Below are positions 37,884 to 48,177 of a DNA stretch of 64,000 nt, one piece after another (the first letter of the stretch is position 1; the number at the start of each line of letters is the position of its first letter). The translations under genes were made by a program, and so were the position numbers. This DNA is from RPQJ01 sp963706755 (GTDB taxonomy: Bacteria; Pseudomonadota; Gammaproteobacteria; Steroidobacterales; Steroidobacteraceae). The notes beneath the pieces were generated by a model, which was not told where the DNA came from, did not search any database, and was given only the letters and a program-made list of their open reading frames with translations. The DNA is taken from NCBI GenBank assembly GCA_963706755.1, contig CAVPNH010000001.1, forward strand, positions 118,793 through 182,792. The letters are read 5' to 3'.

Positions 37884-38630
37884 ATGAAATTCATCGTAGC
37901 GGCGACTGCCGCAGCAGTCACTTTCGCACAGGTCCTGGTTGGTGCGGCCGCAGCCGACGCGGGAATTCGCCAGGAGAAGGTCCAGTTCGCCGAGGGCGCC
38001 TCGTCGGCAGTGATCAAGGGACAGCTGAAAGGCGATGCGATGGTTGATTACACGGTGCGCGCCGCCGCCGGCCAGACGTTGGCGGTCGATCTGAAGAAGA
38101 GCAACCCGCAGAATTACTTCAACGTGCTGCCACCGGGGTCGACTGGTTCGGCCATGTTCGTCGGCGACTCGGGTGAGAACTACTCCGGCGTTCTGCCGGC
38201 AGATGGCGAATACACGGTTCGCGTCTACCTGATGCGTCCGGCCGCACGCCGCGGCGAAACCAGCACCTATACGCTTACGATCGGCGTCACAGGCAAGTCC
38301 CTCGCTCCGATTCCGGCATCCAAGGACGCGTTGGTGTCCGGCACGCCCTATCACGCATCGGCGAAGATCAAGTGCGTGCCCGCCTTCGAGACGGCGCCAC
38401 GTGACTGCGAAGCTTTCGTGATCCGCCGCGGCTTCGACGGCACGGCCACGGTCGACATCCCGGGCAGCGCCGAAACGCGCAGCATCCTGTTCGTCAACGG
38501 CAAGCCCGTGGCGTCGAATGGGCTGCCAATGGATCCCCTGACCTTCGAGCGCAAGGGCGACGTGACGATCGTGAAACTGGGTACGAGCGAGCGCTACGAG
38601 ATCCCCGACGCGCTGGTCACCGGGGGCTGA
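37884..38630 (+). CDS. Exported PliG-like protein (possible lysozyme inhibitor fold)
   Basis: A 248-residue exported protein with signal peptide ending near VGAAAADA. The first half, VQFAEGASSAVIKGQLKGD through GVLPADGEYTVRVYLMRPAARRGE and YTLTIGV, matches the repeat pattern of the periplasmic g-type lysozyme inhibitor family. A second domain (from about residue 155) contains two cysteines, FVIRRGFDGTATVDIPG and RSILFVNGKP. A strong AAAGGAG site precedes the ATG. A protective periplasmic role is inferred from the fold only. Confidence 0.75.
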   Translation: MKFIVAATAAAVTFAQVLVGAAAADAGIRQEKVQFAEGASSAVIKGQLKGDAMVDYTVRAAAGQTLAVDLKKSNPQNYFNVLPPGSTGSAMFVGDSGENYSGVLPADGEYTVRVYLMRPAARRGETSTYTLTIGVTGKSLAPIPASKDALVSGTPYHASAKIKCVPAFETAPRDCEAFVIRRGFDGTATVDIPGSAETRSILFVNGKPVASNGLPMDPLTFERKGDVTIVKLGTSERYEIPDALVTGG

Positions 38631-38675
38631 CCGGGGCGTCGAAGGGGGCCATTCAGAGAAATCCCGGCATTAGGG

Positions 38676-39008
38676 CTATCTCGTTCCCACAAGCATCTGC
38701 CTAAGGTCACCCCTGGTCAGCCAGCTCAACACCAGAAGGTAAGTCGAGAGGAACAGGCTTCCGCCAAAGAAGGCCAGGAGGCCAAGTAACAGCCCGGCGA
38801 TCGAGAATTGGTGCCTCCAGGCGACCCAGAGCGCCGAGAGTGTCAGCATGAACATGAAATCCAGGTTGAACTGGCCGGCCCAGCCCATGGCGGCCATGTC
38901 TCCGAAAAAGATGTTGATCAGCCCCATGCCGTGGTTGGCGATCACGACGCCCGTGTAGCCCACGAGTATTGCGAGCATGGCGATCAGCAGGACACGAAAT
39001 GCAGTCAT
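38676..39008 (-). CDS. Small three-helix membrane protein
   Basis: A 110-residue protein with three hydrophobic helices and the conserved-looking segment GLINIFFGDMAAMGWAGQFNLDF between the first two. No catalytic motif is visible. I do not recognise a named family beyond conserved hypothetical membrane protein. It stands alone between the PliG-like and SurE genes; GGAGG is present just before its ATG on the minus strand. Confidence 0.72.
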   Translation of the reverse strand: MTAFRVLLIAMLAILVGYTGVVIANHGMGLINIFFGDMAAMGWAGQFNLDFMFMLTLSALWVAWRHQFSIAGLLLGLLAFFGGSLFLSTYLLVLSWLTRGDLRQMLVGTR

Positions 39009-39110
39009 GGTATTACTCCTCCACGGATTGCAGATTTCTCAGGATTGCGGGTCGGCCAATGGCCCCCAGATGTAGTTGAGGCAGCATTTGCAAATGGAAG
39101 CGGCGGCCGA

Positions 39111-40034
39111 TCATTGGAACTTCGTCGCGTCAAGCCGCCGCTTGAGGTCCTCGACCGGGACGTCGGTCTCGCCGAGGTGCGCCGAGATCGGCGTCACCGT
39201 GACGTAGCCTTCTGCGAGCAGGTTCACGTCGGAGTCGGCGGCATCGCTCGAATCCGCTGGCGTGAGGCGCCGCGAGGCGTAGGCCTCAGGACCCAACGGT
39301 TCGAATCGCAGTTGGAGATCTGCCGAGCGTCCCTGGCGCGCGACGGCGACGCCGCGCACCTCCGCCATCGGTCGCGCCGGGTAGTTCACGTTCAGCACGG
39401 TGGTCGGCCTCGTGAGCCTGCCGCCGTCGCAGAACCAGGCGCGCGCGCCGCCTGCGAGGCGAGCGAGGTGTCGCGCCATTCGCGCAATTTCGTCCGCCGA
39501 CCTCGCGCGCGGCGCATCCGGCGTGCCCATGCGCTCGGCGCTGACCGCGATGCCGGGAACCGGCGGCTCCAGCAGCATCGTTCCCGCGAGCGCGGCTCCG
39601 ACCGTGCCGGACAGCGCGAGCAGCGAGCCCGTGTTTTCGCCGTCGTTGATGCCGGAGACGACCAGGTCGGGTCCGTGGCCTGGCGGATACAAAGCCGTCG
39701 CGGCCAGCACGACCGCGGTCGCGGGCGTCGCCGAGAGCCCGATGACGTTCGGGTCCGCGGGATCGCGCACCACGCTCACCGTGCTCCAGGTGAAGCTCAC
39801 GCTGCTGCCACTGGCGTTCGTCGCCGGTGCGGCGAGCCGCACATGGTGGCCCGCCTCGCGCAGCGCGTCGTACAGCGCGCGTATTCCCGGCGCCTGGTAG
39901 CCGTCGTCGTTGGTGAGCAGGATCTCAAGCGGTCCGCTGCCGCAGATGGCGGGAGACGCGGGTTCAGCTGCCTGCGACGCGAAGGATGCTGCTGTCAGCG
40001 CGCACAGCGTCGCCGCCAGCCCGGGCCTGTTCAC
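39111..40034 (-). CDS. SurE-type 5'/3'-nucleotidase with signal peptide
   Basis: A phosphatase of the SurE family with the metal-binding motif LLTNDDGYQAPGIRAL, the ATNASGSSVSFTW segment and VVSGINDGENTG. Unlike cytosolic SurE it begins with a hydrophobic leader ending in TAASFASQAAEP, and so should be periplasmic. The GTG at 40034 is the best start for that leader, though its ribosome site is weak. The rest of the surE/pcm/rpoS neighbourhood usual in gammaproteobacteria is missing, so this is probably a secondary, exported paralogue. Confidence 0.8.
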   Translation of the reverse strand: MNRPGLAATLCALTAASFASQAAEPASPAICGSGPLEILLTNDDGYQAPGIRALYDALREAGHHVRLAAPATNASGSSVSFTWSTVSVVRDPADPNVIGLSATPATAVVLAATALYPPGHGPDLVVSGINDGENTGSLLALSGTVGAALAGTMLLEPPVPGIAVSAERMGTPDAPRARSADEIARMARHLARLAGGARAWFCDGGRLTRPTTVLNVNYPARPMAEVRGVAVARQGRSADLQLRFEPLGPEAYASRRLTPADSSDAADSDVNLLAEGYVTVTPISAHLGETDVPVEDLKRRLDATKFQ

Positions 40035-40072
40035 GCGGAAACGCGAGCACGGAACCGCCAATGGGAAGCAGG

Positions 40073-40387
40073 CTAGGCCTGCACCTCGATGTAGCCGTCC
40101 GCGACGCGCGTCGGGTAGCTGCGGAGCGGTTCGCACGCAGGGCCGCCCAGGACCGCGCCGCTGCGCACGTCGAAGCTCGCGCCGTGCAGCAGGCACGTGA
40201 GCCGGTGGCCGCGAAGTCGACCCTCGTCGAGCCTCGCAGCGGCGTGCGTGCAGAGGCTCGAGACCGCGTGTACGCCATCGCCTGTGTTGCAGATGAGAAA
40301 GGACTGGCCGCCGGCCTCGGCCGCGTGCGTATGACCGGTCCTGAGATCGGCCAGCGCCATGATCCTGACGAACGGCACCTCGACCAC
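40073..40387 (-). CDS. Rieske 2Fe-2S ferredoxin-like protein
   Basis: A 104-residue single-domain Rieske protein with the cluster motifs CTHAAARL and CLLHGASFDVRSG, supplying two Cys and two His ligands. It lacks a membrane anchor, so it resembles the soluble Rieske ferredoxins that feed dioxygenases or act alone. Its stop lies 39 bases before the SurE start and its ATG is 14 bases after the PhzF stop, consistent with one minus-strand transcript PhzF-Rieske-SurE. Confidence 0.87.
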   Translation of the reverse strand: MVEVPFVRIMALADLRTGHTHAAEAGGQSFLICNTGDGVHAVSSLCTHAAARLDEGRLRGHRLTCLLHGASFDVRSGAVLGGPACEPLRSYPTRVADGYIEVQA

Positions 40388-40400
40388 GATACGGGCGCGA

Positions 40401-41312
40401 CTAGACCGACAGCTCGGCCTGGAAGACGATCACGGCGTCGCCCGTGAAGCGCACGCCCGTCGCGCGCTTGCCGGACGCCGCGGTCACCTCGACCTCGACC
40501 GTTCCCGGTCGATCCACGAAGCGGCCCTGGTGGCCGATGAACCGCGCCTTGCCGTCGACGGGGGCGAGCAGGCCATGGTTCAGCAGGTACACGCCGAGCA
40601 TTCCGTGCGCGTTGCCGCTGACCGGGTCCTCGGGCACGCCGATCACCGGGCAGAACATGCGCGCCTCGGTCGTGAGCGGGTCGCTTTCGGGGGTGATGCC
40701 GAACACGAAGAAGCCGTCGGCGCCGACGTGCGGGGTCAGGTGCACGAGCGCGTCCATCTTCGGTTGCAGTGATTCGAGGGTTTCAGGCGACTGCAGGCCG
40801 ATCATCAGGCGCGAGTTGGCCTTGCTCATCACCTGCATGGGGCAGGCGGGGTGCAGGCTCGCCGAGCTGATGCCCAGCGCGTCGAGCACCGGGCCTCGTC
40901 GGTCCTCGGGGACGATCGGTCCGAACGTTGCCGGACCCTGGTGGATCGAGACGCGCAGTGCCTGGCCGCGGCCTGTGACCTCGACCTCGTAGATGCTGGT
41001 GCCCGACTTCTGGCGCACCTTGCCCTTGGGCACGCCGTTTGCGACGGCGCGGACGTAGTGCGCGGCGATCGTCGCGTGGCCGATGAAGTTGACTTCGCGT
41101 CGCGGCGAGAAGAACCGCAGTTCGACGTCGTAGTCCGGCGACTCCGAGGCCAGCACGAAGGCCACTTCCTGCCCGCCGACCTCGCGCGCGATGCGCCGCA
41201 TCTCGTCCTCGGTCAGGACCTCCGCGTCGAGCACCACGACTGCCGGGTTGCCGCAGTAGCGCTCGCGGGTGAAGGCGTCGACGTGGTACAGGCGGCACTT
41301 GCGCTTGGGCAT
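40401..41312 (-). CDS. PhzF family isomerase/epimerase-like protein
   Basis: A 303-residue protein with the double hot-dog-like PhzF fold: DAFTRERYCGNPAVVVLDAE at the N-terminus, FFSPRREVNFIGHATIAAHY, and DPVSGNAHGMLGVYLLNHG in the second half. The catalytic Glu of PhzF (here in the GGQEVAFVL segment) is retained. Most family members have unknown substrates. No phenazine genes are present, so the family name should not be read as a function. Confidence 0.88.
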   Translation of the reverse strand: MPKRKCRLYHVDAFTRERYCGNPAVVVLDAEVLTEDEMRRIAREVGGQEVAFVLASESPDYDVELRFFSPRREVNFIGHATIAAHYVRAVANGVPKGKVRQKSGTSIYEVEVTGRGQALRVSIHQGPATFGPIVPEDRRGPVLDALGISSASLHPACPMQVMSKANSRLMIGLQSPETLESLQPKMDALVHLTPHVGADGFFVFGITPESDPLTTEARMFCPVIGVPEDPVSGNAHGMLGVYLLNHGLLAPVDGKARFIGHQGRFVDRPGTVEVEVTAASGKRATGVRFTGDAVIVFQAELSV

Positions 41313-41407
41313 CGGTCTCGCTGGTCCGGAACGGGGAGAAGCCCATTAGTGCCCACCACGTCGCCGCCGTCAACACCGGGCGATCGCGGCGTGCCCGGCC
41401 GCGTCGC

Positions 41408-41413
41408 TATACT
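41408..41413 (+). promoter_or_regulatory. Candidate -10 element of the thiamine uptake operon
   Basis: TATACT matches the sigma-70 -10 box in five of six positions and would start transcription near 41420, exactly where the riboswitch aptamer begins. No convincing -35 box is seen. Confidence 0.5.
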
Positions 41414-41420
41414 CGTCGCG

Positions 41421-41524
41421 ACCTTGGGGTGGCCTGAATGGGCCTGAGATGCCGACCGCGGCCCTGCCGCTCACCGGCGAACCCGTTGAACCTGATCCGG
41501 TTAGTACCGGCGTAGGGAGCAGGT
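41421..41524 (+). ncRNA. TPP riboswitch (THI element)
   Basis: The conserved THI-box parts appear in order: GGGGTG (41426-41431), CTGAGAT (41444-41450), ACCCGTTGAACCTGATCCGG (41481-41500) and CGTAGGGAGCA (41511-41521). The pyrophosphate-sensing and pyrimidine-sensing helices can both be drawn. The 3' strand runs into AGGTGAA just before the ATG at 41528, so the ribosome site overlaps the closing helix and control of translation is likely. It governs the thiamine TonB receptor and the following genes. Confidence 0.95.
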
Positions 41525-41527
41525 GAA

Positions 41528-43670
<2,143 letters not shown>

Positions 43671-43711
43671 ACTCCGTTCAACCTCCCCCCAATCGTATCG
43701 AGGAGATCGAG

Positions 43712-43987
43712 ATGCGTATCGCCGTGGACATCAGCCTCTATCCGCTCGACGCCGATTACGTCCCGCCGATCCGGGATTTCATCGAGCGGCTGAACCGGCA
43801 CGAGGGGCTGCAGGTCGTGACGAACGCGATGAGCACGCAGGTCGCGGGCGAGCACGCGCGCGTGTTTGCCGCACTCGAGGCCGAGACGCGCGCGTCCTTC
43901 GCGACGGGCGGTCGCGCCGTGTTCGTCATGAAAGTCCTCGGTGGCGAGCCCTCGGCGGCCGAGCTCCGCGCGTTGCGGGCGACCTGA
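43712..43987 (+). CDS. YkoF-like thiamine/HMP-binding protein
   Basis: A 91-residue ferredoxin-fold protein starting MRIAVDISLYPLDADYVPPI with a second conserved strand TNAMSTQVAGEH and RAVFVMKVLGG. This pattern fits the YkoF family, which binds thiamine or hydroxymethylpyrimidine. Position between a riboswitch-controlled TonB receptor and PnuT supports a role in thiamine sensing or handover. AGGAG lies seven bases before the ATG. Confidence 0.8.
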   Translation: MRIAVDISLYPLDADYVPPIRDFIERLNRHEGLQVVTNAMSTQVAGEHARVFAALEAETRASFATGGRAVFVMKVLGGEPSAAELRALRAT

Positions 43988-43997
43988 CGGAGCCGCC

Positions 43998-44609
43998 GTG
44001 ACGACGAGCCTCATCGAGTGGGTGGCCGTGGCGCTTGCCCTTGCTTACGTTCTCTTCGCCACTCGGCAGAACCGCTGGTGCTGGCCCGCGGCGGGCGCGA
44101 GTTCGGCCATCTACTTCGTGATCTTCGCGCGGGCGCACTTGCCCATGCAGGCCGCCCTGCAGGTGTTCTACGTGGTCATGTCCGTCTACGGATGGTTCGC
44201 CTGGCGGGCGAGCCACGGCCAGGCGAGGGAACTGCACGTCGGCACCTGGCCCGCGCGCCGGCACGTCGCGGCACTGGGCCTCGTGATCACGGTGACGCTC
44301 GCGAACGTGCGGCTGATCGGCGGTGACCAGGACTCGCTCGTGCCGTACGCGGACGCCCTCGTCGCCTGGGGCAGCGCGGTGGCGACCTGGCTCATGACTC
44401 GCAAGGTGCTCGAGAACTGGCTGTACTGGATCGTGTTCGACCTGGTCGCCGCCGCGCTCTATTGGAGCCAGGGGTTCGAGGCCACGGCGGGCCTGTTCGT
44501 CGTCTACGTCGTGCTGGCGATGCGCGGATTCATGGAGTGGCGCAGGGACCTCGCGCGCGGCGTGCCCGCGGTGGCTGTGGCCGACAACCGGGCCGCGGGC
44601 GGACCGTGA
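43998..44609 (+). CDS. pnuT: PnuC-family thiamine transporter, PnuT type
   Basis: A 203-residue inner-membrane transporter of the PnuC family with about seven helices. Family features are WCWPAAGASSAIYFVIF, QVFYVVMSVYGWFAW, and the WxxW/Asp motif ENWLYWIVFDLVAAALYW that lines the substrate site. PnuT members sit behind TPP riboswitches and carry thiamine. The GTG start at 43998 has GGAG seven bases upstream. Its stop overlaps the kinase start (GTGA). Confidence 0.9.
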   Translation: MTTSLIEWVAVALALAYVLFATRQNRWCWPAAGASSAIYFVIFARAHLPMQAALQVFYVVMSVYGWFAWRASHGQARELHVGTWPARRHVAALGLVITVTLANVRLIGGDQDSLVPYADALVAWGSAVATWLMTRKVLENWLYWIVFDLVAAALYWSQGFEATAGLFVVYVVLAMRGFMEWRRDLARGVPAVAVADNRAAGGP

Positions 44610-45556
44610 GCGAGACGTCGGCCACCGATTCGCCCGAAGCCGGGGTTCGCGCAGCGCTGGCCGCGCATGCCTCGACGCGCTCGCTCGCGGAAGCGGCGCT
44701 CGAGCCCGTGCGGGGCGGACTCAGCAATCACACATGGCAGGCGGGGCAGGGCGACCACCGCTATTTCGTTCGGCTCGGAGGCCCCGAGTCGGAGACGCTC
44801 GGCGTGGACCGAGCGAGCGAGCGGACGATGCTCGCGATCGTGGCCGCAGCCGGCCTGGCGCCGCGGCTCCTCGCCTGTGATCCCTCGAGCGGGCTGCTGG
44901 TGACGCAGTTCGTGATGGGCCCTCCGTGGCGGCGCGAGGACGCGCACGAGTCACGCAACATCGAGCGCATCGCGGAACGACTGCGGGTGCTTCACCAGCT
45001 CGATCCGCCCTCCGGAATCCGCAGGGTCGACTTCGCGGTGCAGGCTCGCAACCTCGAGACGCAGCTCCACGCCTTGGCGGACGCGTGCCAGGCGGGTCGC
45101 ACCGGCGGCGACGATGCCGGGAACCCGATCGAGATCGCGGTCGCGTCGGTCGCAGCGATCCGACGCGTCGCCGATGCCGCATTCGATCGACTGGTTTCGC
45201 GCGGTGCGCACCCTGTCCTGTGTCACAACGACCTCCATCACCTGAACCTGCTCGACGATGGACTCCGTCTCTGGATCGTGGACTGGGAATACGGTGGTAT
45301 CGGCGATCCGCTCTTTGACCTCGCGAGCTTCGCCTGCCAGCAGGAGTTTACGGTTGACGAGCGGGCTCAACTGCTGGACGCCTACGCCGCCGGCAGCGCG
45401 CTCCAGGCGCCGGCGCTCGACGCCGCCTGCGCGGCCTTCGACGTGGTGCAGTGCCTCTGGTACCTGCTCTGGGCCGCCCGGAACCCGGGCAGCGGCGGTG
45501 AATACGCGTCCCGGGCCGAGGTGCTGGCCCGCCGGCTGGCCGCCGCGGGCTCGTAG
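44606..45556 (+). CDS. Thiamine kinase-like phosphotransferase
   Basis: A 316-residue kinase of the choline/thiamine/aminoglycoside kinase fold: GGLSNHTWQ (nucleotide loop), the Brenner motif CHNDLHHLNLL and the DFG-like IVDWEYGGIGDPLFDLASF. Translational coupling to pnuT, downstream of a TPP riboswitch, strongly suggests that it phosphorylates incoming thiamine, trapping it in the cell (as ThiK does). It completes the operon receptor-YkoF-PnuT-kinase. Confidence 0.88.
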   Translation: MSETSATDSPEAGVRAALAAHASTRSLAEAALEPVRGGLSNHTWQAGQGDHRYFVRLGGPESETLGVDRASERTMLAIVAAAGLAPRLLACDPSSGLLVTQFVMGPPWRREDAHESRNIERIAERLRVLHQLDPPSGIRRVDFAVQARNLETQLHALADACQAGRTGGDDAGNPIEIAVASVAAIRRVADAAFDRLVSRGAHPVLCHNDLHHLNLLDDGLRLWIVDWEYGGIGDPLFDLASFACQQEFTVDERAQLLDAYAAGSALQAPALDAACAAFDVVQCLWYLLWAARNPGSGGEYASRAEVLARRLAAAGS

Positions 45557-45643
45557 AACAGGAGCCCCTCTCGTTAAAGGTGCGCGAAAGCTGTTGCGCT
45601 GCAATAATTGCGCCTGAACCGCGCAGGGTGAAGGGGACCGACC

Positions 45644-45961
45644 ATGGCGAAGATGATGGTGACCGACCGGGATGGCAATCTCCACGAGGTCGAGGGCCGT
45701 ACGGACCTCAAGCTCATGGAGACCCTGCGCGAGTACGAGTACGGCGTGACGGCCATCTGCGGCGGGCTGTGCTCCTGCGCGACCTGTCACGTGTTCGTCG
45801 AGCCCGAATGGATGTCGCGACTGCCGGCGCCGCAGAGCGACGAGAAGGACCTGCTGGTCGAGCTGCAGCACTACGACGCGGCACGCTCGCGGCTGAGTTG
45901 CCAGGTGGAATTCACCGACGCGCTCGACGGCCTGCAGCTCGCAATCGCGCCGGACGAGTGA
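45644..45961 (+). CDS. 2Fe-2S adrenodoxin-type ferredoxin
   Basis: A 105-residue ferredoxin with the cluster motif CGGLCSCATCHVFV (Cys-x5-Cys-x2-Cys) and the fourth cysteine in SRLSCQVEF, the spacing of adrenodoxin/putidaredoxin-like ferredoxins. Such proteins feed cytochromes P450 or ring hydroxylases. None is in the window, and the ferredoxin reductase at 8563 is a possible partner. The gene lies in front of an enoyl-CoA hydratase gene. Confidence 0.9.
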   Translation: MAKMMVTDRDGNLHEVEGRTDLKLMETLREYEYGVTAICGGLCSCATCHVFVEPEWMSRLPAPQSDEKDLLVELQHYDAARSRLSCQVEFTDALDGLQLAIAPDE

Positions 45962-46028
45962 CCGGGGCCGCGAACGTCGATCTTTTTCAGCTCGTTCGGC
46001 GAGGCCGATCCCCTCGTACGGAGGTCAC

Positions 46029-46802
46029 ATGAGTAATTCGGTGTTGATGCAGGTGGCCGACGGCGTCGCCACGCTCACCCTTAATCGTCCCGACGTCGGC
46101 AATGTGCTCGACATGGACATGGGGCGCGCGCTGCTCGACGCGGCACTGCGCTGCGAGGCCGACCGGGGCGTGCGGGCCGTCGTGCTCACCGGGGCGGGCA
46201 GGAATTTCTGCTTCGGCGGCGACGTGCGCGGCATGTCCGAGCAGGGCGATGCCGTGGGCGGATACCTGAACGAGCTCACGACCTACATCCACTCCGCCAT
46301 CAGCGCCTTCACGCGCATGCGCGCGCCCGTGATCGCGGCGGTGAACGGCACGGCCGCCGGCGGCGCCGTCGGTCTCGCATGCATGGCGGACCTCGCGATC
46401 GCCGGACGAAGCAGCAAGTTCACGCTGGCCTATACCGGCATCGGCATGGCTCCGGACTGCGGCACGTCGTTCCTGTTGCCGCGCGTCGTGGGGCGCCGTC
46501 GTGCGCTCGAACTCTTCCTGACCAACCGGCTGCTCAGCGCCGAGGAAGCGCTCAGCTGGGGGCTCGTGAACGAGGTGGTCGAGGATGCAGAGGTGGTCCC
46601 GCAGGCGCTGGCACTGGCCGCGCGCTTCGCGGCAGGCCCGACCGAGTCCTATGGCGCAGTGAAGCGCCTCATGGACCTGTCCGACCCGGGCATCGAGACC
46701 CAGATGGCGGCCGAGGGCCGGGCCATCGCGGCACAGGGCCTGCACCCGAATGGCATCGAGGGCGTGCGGGCCTTCGTCGAGAAACGGAAGCCAAAATATT
46801 GA
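46029..46802 (+). CDS. Enoyl-CoA hydratase/isomerase family protein
   Basis: A 257-residue crotonase-fold enzyme. The oxyanion hole lies in GRNFCFGGDVRGM and NGTAAGGAVGLACMADLAI. The catalytic loop is GIGMAPDCGTSFLLPRVVG with Asp where classical hydratases have Glu, a change seen in isomerases such as PaaG. It is therefore perhaps a delta-3,delta-2-enoyl-CoA isomerase for unsaturated acyl chains. It precedes the thiolase-FadJ pair but has its own 132-base gap before them. Confidence 0.9.
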   Translation: MSNSVLMQVADGVATLTLNRPDVGNVLDMDMGRALLDAALRCEADRGVRAVVLTGAGRNFCFGGDVRGMSEQGDAVGGYLNELTTYIHSAISAFTRMRAPVIAAVNGTAAGGAVGLACMADLAIAGRSSKFTLAYTGIGMAPDCGTSFLLPRVVGRRRALELFLTNRLLSAEEALSWGLVNEVVEDAEVVPQALALAARFAAGPTESYGAVKRLMDLSDPGIETQMAAEGRAIAAQGLHPNGIEGVRAFVEKRKPKY

Positions 46803-46895
46803 TTTGGAAGCGGTCGATCCCGGCGGTCGAGCCGGCGGTCCCGGACCCGGCCGGCTGCCCCTGGTCGAGGCGAGCGACGGGGCGCGGCGCTGGTG

Positions 46896-46919
46896 TAGTA
46901 TTGCGATGCAACATCGCAA
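46896..46919 (+). promoter_or_regulatory. Promoter -10 with overlapping palindromic operator candidate
   Basis: TAGTAT (46896-46901) is a good -10 box. It runs straight into a perfect palindrome TTGCGATG-CAA-CATCGCAA (46901-46919), 15 bases before the thiolase ATG. A repressor bound there would cover the transcription start. PhaR- or TetR-type fatty-acid regulators are candidates; the regulator is not identifiable from the window. Confidence 0.6.
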
Positions 46920-46934
46920 CCGGGGCACCCGCAA

Positions 46935-48143
<1,209 letters not shown>

Positions 48144-48177
48144 CGCGCGGCGCACCCAGGCTCACGGGACGAATCAC

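Noticed and set aside
40401..41312. Phenazine biosynthesis role for the PhzF-like gene
   Set aside because: No other phenazine genes are present, and most PhzF-family proteins have other or unknown substrates.
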